Shown one piece after another: positions 9,830 to 19,758 of a DNA stretch of 64,000 nucleotides (its first letter is position 1; every line of letters begins with the position of its first letter). Below the pieces are notes generated by a model. That model ran no database searches, had not been told where the DNA came from, and saw nothing but the letters and a program-made list of their open reading frames with translations. The position numbers and the translations under genes were made by a program. Origin of the DNA: an uncultured Clostridium sp. (GTDB taxonomy: Bacteria > Bacillota > Clostridia > TANB77 > CAG-508); assembly GCA_946404215.1 (NCBI GenBank), contig CAMJCT010000003.1:1-64000 (forward strand), read 5' to 3'.

Positions 9830-9954
9830 GAAATCACTTTCCCTTCCTTATAGTTTTTTGCACCTGTTTATTTTATATTATATTCAATAAAAAATCAAGC
9901 CTTCCTATACTTACTAGTCAGTTATAGTTGTTTATAATATCCTTGCTCTACCCA

Positions 9955-9984
9955 TTGACAATATAATAGCATTAACGATATAAT
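9955..9984 (+). promoter_or_regulatory. Consensus sigma-A promoter for NRPS operon
   Basis: A perfect TTGACA (9955-9960) and a perfect TATAAT (9979-9984) are separated by 18 bases. Transcription would start near 9991, about 30 bases before the NRPS start codon. No operator-like repeat is evident in the short leader. Confidence 0.85.
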
Positions 9985-10020
9985 TAAACTATAAAATACA
10001 TAGATATAAAGGTGGTATTT

Positions 10021-13000
10021 ATGAAAAAGGATGTCTACGAATTAACCAATCCTCAAAAGAGTATTTGGTATACAGAACAATTTTATAACAAAAGTAATAT
10101 AAATAATATAACTGGGTATTTAAAAATTAACAAAAATACCAACTTTAAAGCTCTCGAAAAAGCTTTTAATTGCTTTGTTTTAAAAAATGATTCTTTCAAA
10201 ACAAAAATTATAGTTGATGGAACATGCCCAAAACAATATTTTGACGATTTTATATACGAAAATATTGAAATAATAGATTTAAAAGATGATACTCAATTAG
10301 CCGAATTTGAGGAGTCTTTTCCTATGCAACATATTAATGTTCTAAATAATTTTCTATTTTTAACAAAAATATTAAGATTTCCTGATGGTTCAGGAATTTT
10401 AGTTCTAATTGCTCATCATTTAATTTCTGATGCATGGACCATGTCTTTAGTTTTAGAAGAAATTTATCAAAATTATATCGATATAATCAGTGGTAAAACA
10501 ATAGACGCCAATCCTAATCCATCTTATATTGAATTCATAAAATCCCAAAAAAAATATTTAGAAACAAATAAATACGATTTAGATCGTGAATTTTGGCAAG
10601 AACAATTTAAAGTTCTCCCTAACATAGTATCTTTTAAAAATAATATCAAATCATCTATAAATTCAAATAGAAAGATATTCTCAATAAATAAATCACTAGC
10701 AGATAAAATCTCTTTGTTTTGCAAAGAACATAACATAACCGATTATATCTTTTTATTAAGCATTTTTAGCATTTATTTCGGAAATATATTTAACACTGAT
10801 AACTTTGTTATTGGTAATCCAATTTTAAACAGGTCAAATTTCAGAGAAAAACATATGACTGGCATGTTCGTTTCTACTATGCCTTTTATAATTGAGCTTA
10901 ATAAATCTAATACATTCATAGATTTATGTTCTCAAATGACAAAGAACCAACGAACCTTATATCGTCACATCAAATATTCATATCACGAAATCCTAGACTT
11001 TATCAGAAAAAAACATAATTTTTCTGACTCTTTATATGACATTGTTTTCTCTTATCAAAACGCAACTATACCTTCCTATTGTAAATGGATTCCTAATCAC
11101 TCTCAAGCAGAGTCATTACAAATACACATAAAAAATATTTCAATAGAAAACAATAACTTGTCAATCCACTATGACTTTTTAACCGACATATTTTCCGAAA
11201 AAGATATAGAATTACTACATGAACGAATACTATGGATAATTAACCAAGTATTAGAAAATCCATGTGTATGTATCAATAATATTGAGGTAATCTCAAAACC
11301 TGAAAAAAAACTATTAGAAAGTTTCAACAAAACTAATTCCAGCTACAATAAAAATTCTAATATTGTAAAAGCATTTGAGAATATTGTAAAAAAATATCCT
11401 CAAAATATTGCTGTTATTGATAAAAACGGTTCTTATACTTATGAAGAATTAAACAATTGGGCAAATTTTCTAGCCAAATATATCATCGATAAAAATATTA
11501 CAACAGATATAATTGCTTTCTCATTAAATAGAACTGTAGATATAGTAATTACAATTTTAGGCATTTTGAAATCAGGACATGCTTATATGCCAATAGATCC
11601 TGAATATCCAATTGAGAGAATTAATTTCATGCTAGAAAACAGTAAAACTAAACTCTTAATAACAACTGAAAACTTTTCTAAAAAAATCACTTATGACCAA
11701 AATTATATTCTTTTTGAAAAATTATTATTTAATGAAACTATTAAAAACTTAAATATTAATATTAGCAATAGTGATCATTGCTATATAATGTATACTTCTG
11801 GCTCTACTGGAATTCCAAAAGCAGTAACAATAAATCATTACAACGTTCTAAACTTTATTAAAAGTATGCAAGACAGACTAGATTATATTCCATCACAGAA
11901 TAATAAAGTTATTTCTGTTACTACTGTATGCTTCGATATATTTGTATTTGAACTTTATCCTACTTTATTATCAGGATTAACACTTGTAATTGCAGATGAA
12001 CTTGAAAGTAGAAGTCCTAAACTATTAAGCCAAGTAATACAAAAGCACAAAATTTCTAAAATATTAACTACACCTTCTAGGATTGAATTATTGTTCTCAA
12101 ATAACTCATATTTAGATTCATTAACATGCATAAAAGAATTTTTATTAGGAGGAGAACCATTACCAGAGTTATTACTTGGCAAACTTCAAAAACACACAAA
12201 CGCTAGAATAATTAATTTATATGGTCCAACTGAAACCACTGTTTATTCAACTTTTAAAGATGTTACAAATACAAACCTAATTACAGTTGGAAAACCTATT
12301 AATAATACTCAAGTATATATATTAAACAACAATAATCAATTACAGCCTATTGGAAATATAGGAGAAATATGTATAGGCGGGGACGGTGTAGGAAGTGGAT
12401 ATTATCTTAACCAAGAAAAAACAAAGAATGTGTTTATACAAAATCCATTATCTAATGATATATTATATAAAACTGGTGATTTAGGATACTGGAACTTAGA
12501 TGGTGAACTAATATGCTTAGGTAGAAAAGATCATCAAGTTAAAATTCGTGGTTATCGTGTTGAACTTGACGATATTAATAGCCATATTTTAAACTATGAA
12601 GGAATTAAAAATTGTATTGTTATTGATAAAACTGATAAAAATGGAAAAAAATATCTTTGCGCATATATAGTTTGTAATAAGAACATTGATATAACAGATT
12701 TAAAAAAATATTTAGTAGATGTATTGCCACATTACATGATTCCAACATATTTTGTAGAACTTGATAACATTCCTTTAACTCTTAATCACAAAATAGATAG
12801 AAAAGCACTTCCGGAACCTGATATAAATAATATAAATAGAATATCTTCTTACAAAAAACCTTCTACAAAAATAGAAAGAAACTTATGCGATATTTTTAAA
12901 GAATGTCTATCTATTTCAAAAATAGGAATTGAGGATGATATATTTAATTTTAATATCGATTCTCTTGATATAATAAAAATTCAAACAAAAATGTTAGAAT

Positions 13001-14295
13001 ATAATTATAAACTAAACACTCAGAAATTTTACAAATATAGAACCATTGAAAAATTGGCTCAATTATTAGAAGAGAATCAAAAAGAATCAAAATTAAGTGA
13101 TATAGATGAAAACTATCTATCTAATATAAACAATAGTTTTCACAAACATCCACACACTATGCAATTTTGTAAAAAAGACTATACTAATATCCTACTTCTT
13201 GGTTCAACTGGTTATTTGGGCATTCATATACTATATGAGCTTTTACATAATTCTGACTGCCATATTACCTGTATAATTCGTAGCAAAAATTCTATATCAC
13301 CTATTGACAGGTTACTTCAACTTTATAAATTTTATTTTAATAAGAGACTTCCTTTAAATAGGATAACAGTAATTGATTCTGATATTACAAAGCCAAACTT
13401 TGGACTTGGAATAAGAAAATATAAAGAATTAGGAACCTCTATAGATTTAACAATTAATAGTGCTGCAAATGTAAAATACTATGGGAACTACGAAGAATTT
13501 AAAAAAATAAATGTTGATGTAGTTCAAAATTCAATTGATTTTTCTATGCAAAATGATATAGAATTAATACACATTTCTACACTTGGAGTTTCCGGTAATT
13601 ATTTAGTTAAACATAAACAAAACTACAATAATTTTGATGAAAATAATTTCTATATTGGGCAAAATTACAATGAAAATGTATATATACAAACAAAATTTGA
13701 AGCAGAAAAACTAATATACGAAAAGTCAAACCAAGGCCTTTTAGCTTCAATTTTTAGAGTTGGAAATTTAACAAGTAGATATTCAGATGGAGGATTTCAA
13801 CAAAATTTTGAAAGCAATGCATTTTATAATATACTTATGATGATACTAAATTATCATATTTTACCAAATACCATGCTTAATGAATTCCTGGAATTTACAC
13901 CTGTAGATTATTGTGCCAAATCAATTATAGACCTAGCATTTAATGTTGATACAAATAAATATGTATTTCATCTATTTAACGATAATTATATCGCTGTATC
14001 TGAATTACTAAATATATTCAAATCTCTAGGATTTGAAACTACAATATTATCAGGAAATGAATTTAAGCAAAGAATACTTACATTATCTAATAAATATTCA
14101 AATGAAAATATTTTAAAAGGTATTGTAAATGATTTAGATGATACTTTAGGTCTATCTTATTTAGATAGTGTAAATCAGAAAAATATAAATACAAATTCTT
14201 GTTTAGAAAAATTAGACTTTAGATGGCCTATTATTACTAAAGAATATATAGAAAAAATAATTGAATATTTGCGCAGAAAAAAATATTTGCAATAA
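10021..14295 (+). CDS. Single-module NRPS: condensation-adenylation-thiolation-reductase
   Basis: A cytoplasmic nonribosomal peptide synthetase. The ATG at 10021 follows AAAGGTGG; the GTG inside that site is an upstream alternative. Domains: condensation, about 1-440, with intact HHLISD at 132-137; adenylation, about 445-930, with YTSGSTG near 591, YGPTETT, YKTGDLG and the GRKDHQVKIRGYRVE signature; carrier domain with Ser 981 (IDSLD) for phosphopantetheine; and a thioester-reductase domain with GSTGYLG at 1061-1067 and YxxxK at 1221/1225, which releases the chain as an aldehyde (or alcohol) using NAD(P)H. A condensation domain at the very N-terminus of a single module needs an incoming acyl donor. 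With the divergent acyl ligase this suggests an N-acyl amino aldehyde. Aligning the pocket by eye gives the code D-I-F-T-L-G-L-V-Y, which does not clearly match one amino acid. Confidence 0.92.
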   Translation: MKKDVYELTNPQKSIWYTEQFYNKSNINNITGYLKINKNTNFKALEKAFNCFVLKNDSFKTKIIVDGTCPKQYFDDFIYENIEIIDLKDDTQLAEFEESFPMQHINVLNNFLFLTKILRFPDGSGILVLIAHHLISDAWTMSLVLEEIYQNYIDIISGKTIDANPNPSYIEFIKSQKKYLETNKYDLDREFWQEQFKVLPNIVSFKNNIKSSINSNRKIFSINKSLADKISLFCKEHNITDYIFLLSIFSIYFGNIFNTDNFVIGNPILNRSNFREKHMTGMFVSTMPFIIELNKSNTFIDLCSQMTKNQRTLYRHIKYSYHEILDFIRKKHNFSDSLYDIVFSYQNATIPSYCKWIPNHSQAESLQIHIKNISIENNNLSIHYDFLTDIFSEKDIELLHERILWIINQVLENPCVCINNIEVISKPEKKLLESFNKTNSSYNKNSNIVKAFENIVKKYPQNIAVIDKNGSYTYEELNNWANFLAKYIIDKNITTDIIAFSLNRTVDIVITILGILKSGHAYMPIDPEYPIERINFMLENSKTKLLITTENFSKKITYDQNYILFEKLLFNETIKNLNINISNSDHCYIMYTSGSTGIPKAVTINHYNVLNFIKSMQDRLDYIPSQNNKVISVTTVCFDIFVFELYPTLLSGLTLVIADELESRSPKLLSQVIQKHKISKILTTPSRIELLFSNNSYLDSLTCIKEFLLGGEPLPELLLGKLQKHTNARIINLYGPTETTVYSTFKDVTNTNLITVGKPINNTQVYILNNNNQLQPIGNIGEICIGGDGVGSGYYLNQEKTKNVFIQNPLSNDILYKTGDLGYWNLDGELICLGRKDHQVKIRGYRVELDDINSHILNYEGIKNCIVIDKTDKNGKKYLCAYIVCNKNIDITDLKKYLVDVLPHYMIPTYFVELDNIPLTLNHKIDRKALPEPDINNINRISSYKKPSTKIERNLCDIFKECLSISKIGIEDDIFNFNIDSLDIIKIQTKMLEYNYKLNTQKFYKYRTIEKLAQLLEENQKESKLSDIDENYLSNINNSFHKHPHTMQFCKKDYTNILLLGSTGYLGIHILYELLHNSDCHITCIIRSKNSISPIDRLLQLYKFYFNKRLPLNRITVIDSDITKPNFGLGIRKYKELGTSIDLTINSAANVKYYGNYEEFKKINVDVVQNSIDFSMQNDIELIHISTLGVSGNYLVKHKQNYNNFDENNFYIGQNYNENVYIQTKFEAEKLIYEKSNQGLLASIFRVGNLTSRYSDGGFQQNFESNAFYNILMMILNYHILPNTMLNEFLEFTPVDYCAKSIIDLAFNVDTNKYVFHLFNDNYIAVSELLNIFKSLGFETTILSGNEFKQRILTLSNKYSNENILKGIVNDLDDTLGLSYLDSVNQKNINTNSCLEKLDFRWPIITKEYIEKIIEYLRRKKYLQ

Positions 14296-14311
14296 CAAAG
14301 GAGGAATTACT

Positions 14312-16318
14312 TTGAAAAAAATATTAGAAAAATACAAAATACAATTAAAGCTACTATTGATCCTTACCATAGGGCTAGTACTTTTAACAACTATTTATTA
14401 CTTTTTTATTCCATTAATACTAAACTATCCCAAAGGAACCTATGGCACAAATTTCCAACTAGAAGTTGAAAACACAAACTATCTTTCCCAGGTATTATCT
14501 ATTTCTGGTTCCATATTTGCTCTTTTTGCATTTGTAACTTTTTATAAAACCAGATTTTTAATTAAATACAATGATTTAATTAAAAACCCCTATAACTATT
14601 CTGTAAAAGAGATTAATTATGTTAAAAATAAATTATTTACTGTTCCATATTCACTATTGATTTTAAACATTGCAATTCCAAGTATTGCACTTACCGTAAT
14701 ACACGCATATACAATACATCAATTTGGTGTCACAACACTTAAATTATTTATACTTGTAATAACTTTAATGACATTGTATGTAACATCAGTTTTCATTTAT
14801 ACATGTAATTTATTTAAAAGAATACTAGTTTCATTACCTTATGACAATATGCAAGATTTAAAAAAATCCACATTGAAAAAAAGAATATTTTTTAATATTC
14901 TTCCATTAATTACAGTTTCTATATTATTTACATCATTACTTGGATACTCTGTTGTTTCTATAGACACTGGAAATTCTTTATTTGAAACATATCAATACAG
15001 TTTATATTATTTCAATGAATATAATAATTTTTCAAACCTTGATGACTTACTAAAAAAATTAAATACAATAAACCTATTAGGAAAAGATGACTACATATTT
15101 ATTAAACTTCCAAATGGTAAATATATAAACAAAAAAGGAGAATATATTGAATTAAGTAAATTCTTTGACAAATATTTAAATGAACTTTCTAAGGACAATA
15201 ATGGTAGAGTTTATGAGTATTATGGAATAGATTGCCAAGGAGCAACAGTAGATATTAATGTAAATGGAGAAACATACACAGTTGGAATATATTACTCAAT
15301 TCTATCTGCTAATGTATTACTAGTATTTGCACTTTCATTTATAATACTAGTATTAATAAATGTAATAATTCTAATACTATTTTCTAGAAATCTATCTAAT
15401 GATATAAATATTATTTCTTCAGGATTACAAAATATCTCAAAAAATAGAGATACAAGCCTAATGCAGCCTCTCCCACTTACATCTAATGATGAGTTCGGAA
15501 ATATGATTATAGCCTTTAACCAAATACAAGAATTAACAAAAAATAATATTAAACAAATTCATGATAACCAGAATACTCTTATGGAACAAGAACGCCTAGC
15601 CTCACTTGGACAATTAATAGGTGGTATAGCCCATAACTTAAAAACACCTATCATGTCAATTTCAGGAGCAGCAGAAGGATTGAACGACTTAATAAAAGAA
15701 TATGATTTATCAATTGATGATCCTGAGGTAACTAGCTTAGACCATCATGATATTGCAAAAGACATGTCTAAATGGGTTACCAAAATAAAAACTCACACAG
15801 AATATATGTCAGATATTATTACCACTGTAAAAGGTCAAGCTGTTAATCTATCAAATGAAAAAGACGTTTCTTTTACCCTAGAAGAATTAATAAAACGAGT
15901 TAATATTTTAATGAAACATGAGCTTAAAAATGCCATTATATATTTAAATATAAAAATGCTAGCAGATGAAAATACCTTAATTAATGGAGACGTTAATAGT
16001 TTAGTACAAGTTATAAATAACATGATTTCTAACTCTATTCAAGCTTACAAAGGAAAAGCAGAACAATCTATTGACTTAATTGCCGAAGAAAATGAAAACA
16101 ATTTAATCATATCTATAAAAGATTATGCTTCAGGAATTCCAGAAAAAGTTAAAAATAAATTATTTAAAGAAATGATAACAACAAAAGGAAAAAATGGCAC
16201 AGGTCTTGGACTATATATGTCTTATTCAACAATAAAAGCTCACTTTAACGGTGATATTATATTAGAATCAGAAGAAGGAAAGGGCTCAACTTTTAGCATT
16301 ATTATACCATTAAAATAA
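14312..16318 (+). CDS. Membrane sensor histidine kinase
   Basis: A 668-residue sensor kinase. It starts at TTG 14312, 16 bases after the NRPS stop, with AAAGGAGG at 14297-14304; cotranscription with the NRPS is nearly certain. About six hydrophobic segments (roughly 11-35, 60-80, 110-130, 140-165, 200-220 and 340-365) surround an extracytoplasmic loop at about 225-335. A HAMP-like linker leads to a HisKA domain with phospho-accepting His 441 (GIAHNLKTP) and a HATPase_c domain with an N-box (NNMISNSIQA), a GIP motif and the TGLGLYMS G2 box. The first, multi-helix part could sense the lipidic product made by the NRPS; that is inference. Its partner is probably the response regulator downstream. 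Confidence 0.9.
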   Translation: MKKILEKYKIQLKLLLILTIGLVLLTTIYYFFIPLILNYPKGTYGTNFQLEVENTNYLSQVLSISGSIFALFAFVTFYKTRFLIKYNDLIKNPYNYSVKEINYVKNKLFTVPYSLLILNIAIPSIALTVIHAYTIHQFGVTTLKLFILVITLMTLYVTSVFIYTCNLFKRILVSLPYDNMQDLKKSTLKKRIFFNILPLITVSILFTSLLGYSVVSIDTGNSLFETYQYSLYYFNEYNNFSNLDDLLKKLNTINLLGKDDYIFIKLPNGKYINKKGEYIELSKFFDKYLNELSKDNNGRVYEYYGIDCQGATVDINVNGETYTVGIYYSILSANVLLVFALSFIILVLINVIILILFSRNLSNDINIISSGLQNISKNRDTSLMQPLPLTSNDEFGNMIIAFNQIQELTKNNIKQIHDNQNTLMEQERLASLGQLIGGIAHNLKTPIMSISGAAEGLNDLIKEYDLSIDDPEVTSLDHHDIAKDMSKWVTKIKTHTEYMSDIITTVKGQAVNLSNEKDVSFTLEELIKRVNILMKHELKNAIIYLNIKMLADENTLINGDVNSLVQVINNMISNSIQAYKGKAEQSIDLIAEENENNLIISIKDYASGIPEKVKNKLFKEMITTKGKNGTGLGLYMSYSTIKAHFNGDIILESEEGKGSTFSIIIPLK

Positions 16319-16377
16319 CGATAGGCTGACCAGTACAGAACAGTAACCGAAAAATAAACAGTTTTTTATAAAAAAAC

Positions 16378-16406
16378 TTGATTTTTGCATTTTTTATTAA
16401 TATAAT
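16378..16406 (+). promoter_or_regulatory. Sigma-A-like promoter for HD-GYP regulator
   Basis: TTGATT (16378-16383) and TATAAT (16401-16406) are spaced by 17 bases. The regulator gene therefore has its own promoter in addition to any read-through from the NRPS-kinase operon. Confidence 0.65.
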
Positions 16407-16437
16407 GTTAAAAAATTGTATTAAAAGGGGTATTTTT

Positions 16438-17499
16438 ATGAGAAAGGGATTACAAAATTTAGATACCAATGAAAACAATAATTTTAAAATAATTGCCGTA
16501 GATGACGAAGAAGGAATCATAGATTCTCTCTCAATATTTTTAAAAAGATCTGGCTATAAATTCACTGGGGTTACCGACCCTATGGAGGCCATTGAAAAGG
16601 TAAAAAATGAACATTTTGACTTAATGATATTGGACTTTATTATGACTCCTATACATGGTGACCAAGTTGTTGAAGAAATAAGAAAATTCAATAAGGAACT
16701 TTATATTTTATTATTAACAGGGCATAAAGACCTAGCACCTCCTTTGGAAACTATTAGAAGGTTAGACATACAAGGTTATTGTGAAAAAAGTGACAAATTC
16801 GACCAATTATTGCTATTAATAGAATCAGGTATAAAATCTATAACTCAAATGCAACAAATAAAAAAGGTCAATGAAGAGCTAAAAACCACATACGAAATGT
16901 TAGAAAATGCATACTTAGAAAGTATTCAAACTTTGCGTTATACTGTTGATGCAAAAGACAACTACACCAGAGGTCATTCCGATAGAGTATCAGCTTACTC
17001 TGTACTAATTGGTAAAGCTCTTAATCTGCCAGAAAAAGATATTAAAACATTAGAAATTGGTGGTTTATTTCACGATATAGGAAAAATTGGAGTTCCAGAT
17101 AGTATTTTACTAAAAGACTCAAAATTGACAGATGATGAATACTCAGAAATAAAAAATCATCCTTCAATAGGAGCACACATTTTATCTACTGCATCTATTT
17201 TTAACGATATAATCCCTATTGTAAAGCACCACCATGAAAAATACGACGGAACAGGATACCCTGGCAGATTAAAAGCAAATAACATTCCTTACCTAGCAAG
17301 AATTACAGCTATTGCAGATAGCTTCGACGCAATGACTTCAAAAAGGACATATCGTGATTCACTACCTATAGAAGTTGTTGTACAAGAATTTGAAAAATGC
17401 AAAGGCACTCAATTTGATCCACAACTTACAGATATATTTTTAGATATTCTTAAAAATCATTACGATAAAATACAAGAAATACAAGAAAAATACAAATAA
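16438..17499 (+). CDS. Response regulator with HD-GYP domain
   Basis: A 353-residue two-domain regulator. The ATG at 16438 is preceded by AAAAGGGG. The receiver (about 17-135) has VDDEE acidic residues, phospho-acceptor Asp 66 (MILDF) and Thr/Lys switch positions. A short coiled coil (about 135-165) leads to an HD-GYP domain with GHSDRV, the metal pair HD at 212-213 (FHDIGK), HHH at 264-266 and an intact GTGYPG at 271-276. In the family these residues hydrolyse cyclic di-GMP. It lies 120 bases after the histidine kinase, its likely partner, so the locus may connect NRPS expression or sensing to c-di-GMP turnover. Confidence 0.9.
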   Translation: MRKGLQNLDTNENNNFKIIAVDDEEGIIDSLSIFLKRSGYKFTGVTDPMEAIEKVKNEHFDLMILDFIMTPIHGDQVVEEIRKFNKELYILLLTGHKDLAPPLETIRRLDIQGYCEKSDKFDQLLLLIESGIKSITQMQQIKKVNEELKTTYEMLENAYLESIQTLRYTVDAKDNYTRGHSDRVSAYSVLIGKALNLPEKDIKTLEIGGLFHDIGKIGVPDSILLKDSKLTDDEYSEIKNHPSIGAHILSTASIFNDIIPIVKHHHEKYDGTGYPGRLKANNIPYLARITAIADSFDAMTSKRTYRDSLPIEVVVQEFEKCKGTQFDPQLTDIFLDILKNHYDKIQEIQEKYK

Positions 17500-17510
17500 A
17501 CAATTAAATT

Positions 17511-17578
17511 ATAGGGGCTTGTTAAAATAATTATATTCTTTTATTACGTCATTTTAACAACACCCCTATTTTTTTATT
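17511..17578. terminator. Rho-independent terminator between convergent genes
   Basis: A near-perfect long stem (17511-17528 with 17551-17569, one bulge) is followed by a run of T. It sits between the ends of the response-regulator gene and tex and probably serves the former; its left arm also has A-rich flanks for the reverse direction. Confidence 0.8.
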
Positions 17579-19758
17579 TACACTTTCATTGAAAGCCCAA
17601 CCTTTTGTCTATCCTTGTCTATTTTTATAACTTTAACCTTTATAATATCTCCTACTGAAACTACCTCAGATGGATTCTTTATAAATTTATCACTCATCTC
17701 TGAAATATGCACTAACCCATCATGTTTTACACCAATATCAACAAATGCACCAAAATCTATTACGTTTCTTACTGTACCTGACAACACCATTCCTTCTCGC
17801 AAATCCTCCAATTTTAATACATCACTTCTTAAAATCGGCTTAGGCATATCTTCACGTGGATCTCTTCCAGGTTTTGAAATCTCAGTCACAATATCTGTTA
17901 ATGTCATTTCGCCTATTTGTAGTTCATCTGCTGTTTTCTCGATATTTATATTTTTTAGCTTATTTCTTAACTGTTCTAATTTTTGTTTATCTTTTATATC
18001 TTCCTTTTTAAATCCTAAACTATCAAGTAATTTTTCTGTTGCAACATAGCTTTCTGGATGAACTGCAGTTATTTCCAGTGGATTATCACCGTCAAAAATT
18101 CTTAAAAATCCTGCACTCTGTTCAAATGCTACTTTCCCCAGCTTTGGAACTTTTAACAATTGTTTTCTATTTTTTAATTTTCCATTTTCATCTCTATATT
18201 TTACTATATTTTTAGCTATTGTACTATTTATTCCTGAAACATATGATAATAATGAAGGCGTTGCGGTATTTACATCTACTCCAACCTTATTTACGCTATC
18301 TTCCACAACTCCTGCTAAACTCTCCGCAAGCTTTTTCTGGTTAACATCGTGTTGATATTGACCTACTCCTATAGCCTTTGGATCTATCTTTACAAGCTCT
18401 GCTAATGGATCTTGCAATCTTCTTGCTATTGAAATTGCACCTCTTATAGAAACATTAATATTAGGGTATTCCTCAGTAGCAAGTTTAGATGCAGAATACA
18501 CTGATGCACCCGCTTCGCTAACAATTACATAATGTACATTTCTTGAAGATTGCTTTATCATATCTGCAACAAACATTTCTGATTCTCTTGATGCAGTTCC
18601 ATTTCCAATGGCTATCATGTCAACTTTATCTTTCTCAATAAGTTTTAATAGCTCTTTTTTTGCTCCCTCTACGTCATTTTGAGGCTCTGTAGGATATACA
18701 GTAGTATAATCTAAAACCTTACCCGTCTCATCTATTACAGCAATTTTACAACCTGTTCTATATGCAGGATCAAAGCCCATAACAGTTTTTCCCTTTATAG
18801 GTGCACCTAGCAACAATTGCTTAGAATTTTGTCCAAATACCTTTATAGCCTTTTCTTCTGCCTTCTCAGTTAAATCTGAGCGAATTTCTCTATCTATAGA
18901 TGGCTCTATTAGTCTCTTAAATGCATCTAAAATAGTCTCTTTTAGCATGTTTGTAAATTGTGTTTCACCCTTTATAATATCTTTCTCAATACATAATAAT
19001 ATCTTTTGTTCTGGTTTTTCTATCTTTACCTTTAAAAATTCTTCTTTCTCTCCACGATTAATAGCAAGAATTCTGTGACTTGGAATATACTTTATAGCTT
19101 CTTTATAATCATAATACATTTCGTAATTAGACTTCTCTTCTTTAGATGCTTTTGTATCTATTAATGCTTCTCTGTAACATAATCTTTTTATTTCTTTTCT
19201 ATACTTTGCATTATCTGAAATATCTTCTGCAATAATATCTAATGCTCCTTTAATTGCTTCTTCTGCATTATTAATAACTTTATCTTTATTTTTTTTATCT
19301 TCTTCTGAAATATTGTCTACATTAATAAACCTCTTTGCTATCTCTTCTATTGGGTTCTTTTCTTTTTGCTCAATAATAATATGTGCAAGTGGCTCTAGCC
19401 CTTTTGCTTTTGCTACAGTAGCTCTTGTCTTTTTCTTTTGTTTATACGGTCTATATATATCTTCGACCTCAGCTAAAGTCTTGCTAATTGCCACAGCCTG
19501 TAATATTTCGTCTGTAAGTTTTCCTTGCTCATCTATTGATTTTATAACTTCTGACTTTCTTTGCTCTAAATTTCTTAAATAATTTAGTCTTTCATTTAAA
19601 TCTCTTAAAACCTCATCACTTAATCCTCCAGTTACCTCTTTCCTATATCTTGCAATAAAAGGAATCGTATTTCCCTCATCAATTAATTTTATAGTACTTT
19701 CTACCTGTGATGTCTTAATATTCAACTCTTCAGCTATTGTTTTTATTATCTTTTCCAT
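17578..19758 (-). CDS. tex: Tex family RNA-binding transcription accessory protein
   Basis: A full-length Tex protein (726 aa). The N-terminal helical Tex domain (IPFIARYRKEVTGGL at about 33-47) is followed by a YqgF-like RNase-H-fold region starting near GFDPAYRTGCK, HhH motifs (PSLLSYVSGI to LLKVPKLGK), and a C-terminal S1 RNA-binding domain (about 655-724: GTVRNVIDFGAFVDIG). The family binds RNA and acts with RNA polymerase or the ribosome; in some pathogens it affects toxin expression. It is a single gene with a good ribosome site (GGAGAGA) before the ATG. The neighbours do not add functional information. Confidence 0.95.
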   Translation of the reverse strand: MEKIIKTIAEELNIKTSQVESTIKLIDEGNTIPFIARYRKEVTGGLSDEVLRDLNERLNYLRNLEQRKSEVIKSIDEQGKLTDEILQAVAISKTLAEVEDIYRPYKQKKKTRATVAKAKGLEPLAHIIIEQKEKNPIEEIAKRFINVDNISEEDKKNKDKVINNAEEAIKGALDIIAEDISDNAKYRKEIKRLCYREALIDTKASKEEKSNYEMYYDYKEAIKYIPSHRILAINRGEKEEFLKVKIEKPEQKILLCIEKDIIKGETQFTNMLKETILDAFKRLIEPSIDREIRSDLTEKAEEKAIKVFGQNSKQLLLGAPIKGKTVMGFDPAYRTGCKIAVIDETGKVLDYTTVYPTEPQNDVEGAKKELLKLIEKDKVDMIAIGNGTASRESEMFVADMIKQSSRNVHYVIVSEAGASVYSASKLATEEYPNINVSIRGAISIARRLQDPLAELVKIDPKAIGVGQYQHDVNQKKLAESLAGVVEDSVNKVGVDVNTATPSLLSYVSGINSTIAKNIVKYRDENGKLKNRKQLLKVPKLGKVAFEQSAGFLRIFDGDNPLEITAVHPESYVATEKLLDSLGFKKEDIKDKQKLEQLRNKLKNINIEKTADELQIGEMTLTDIVTEISKPGRDPREDMPKPILRSDVLKLEDLREGMVLSGTVRNVIDFGAFVDIGVKHDGLVHISEMSDKFIKNPSEVVSVGDIIKVKVIKIDKDRQKVGLSMKV

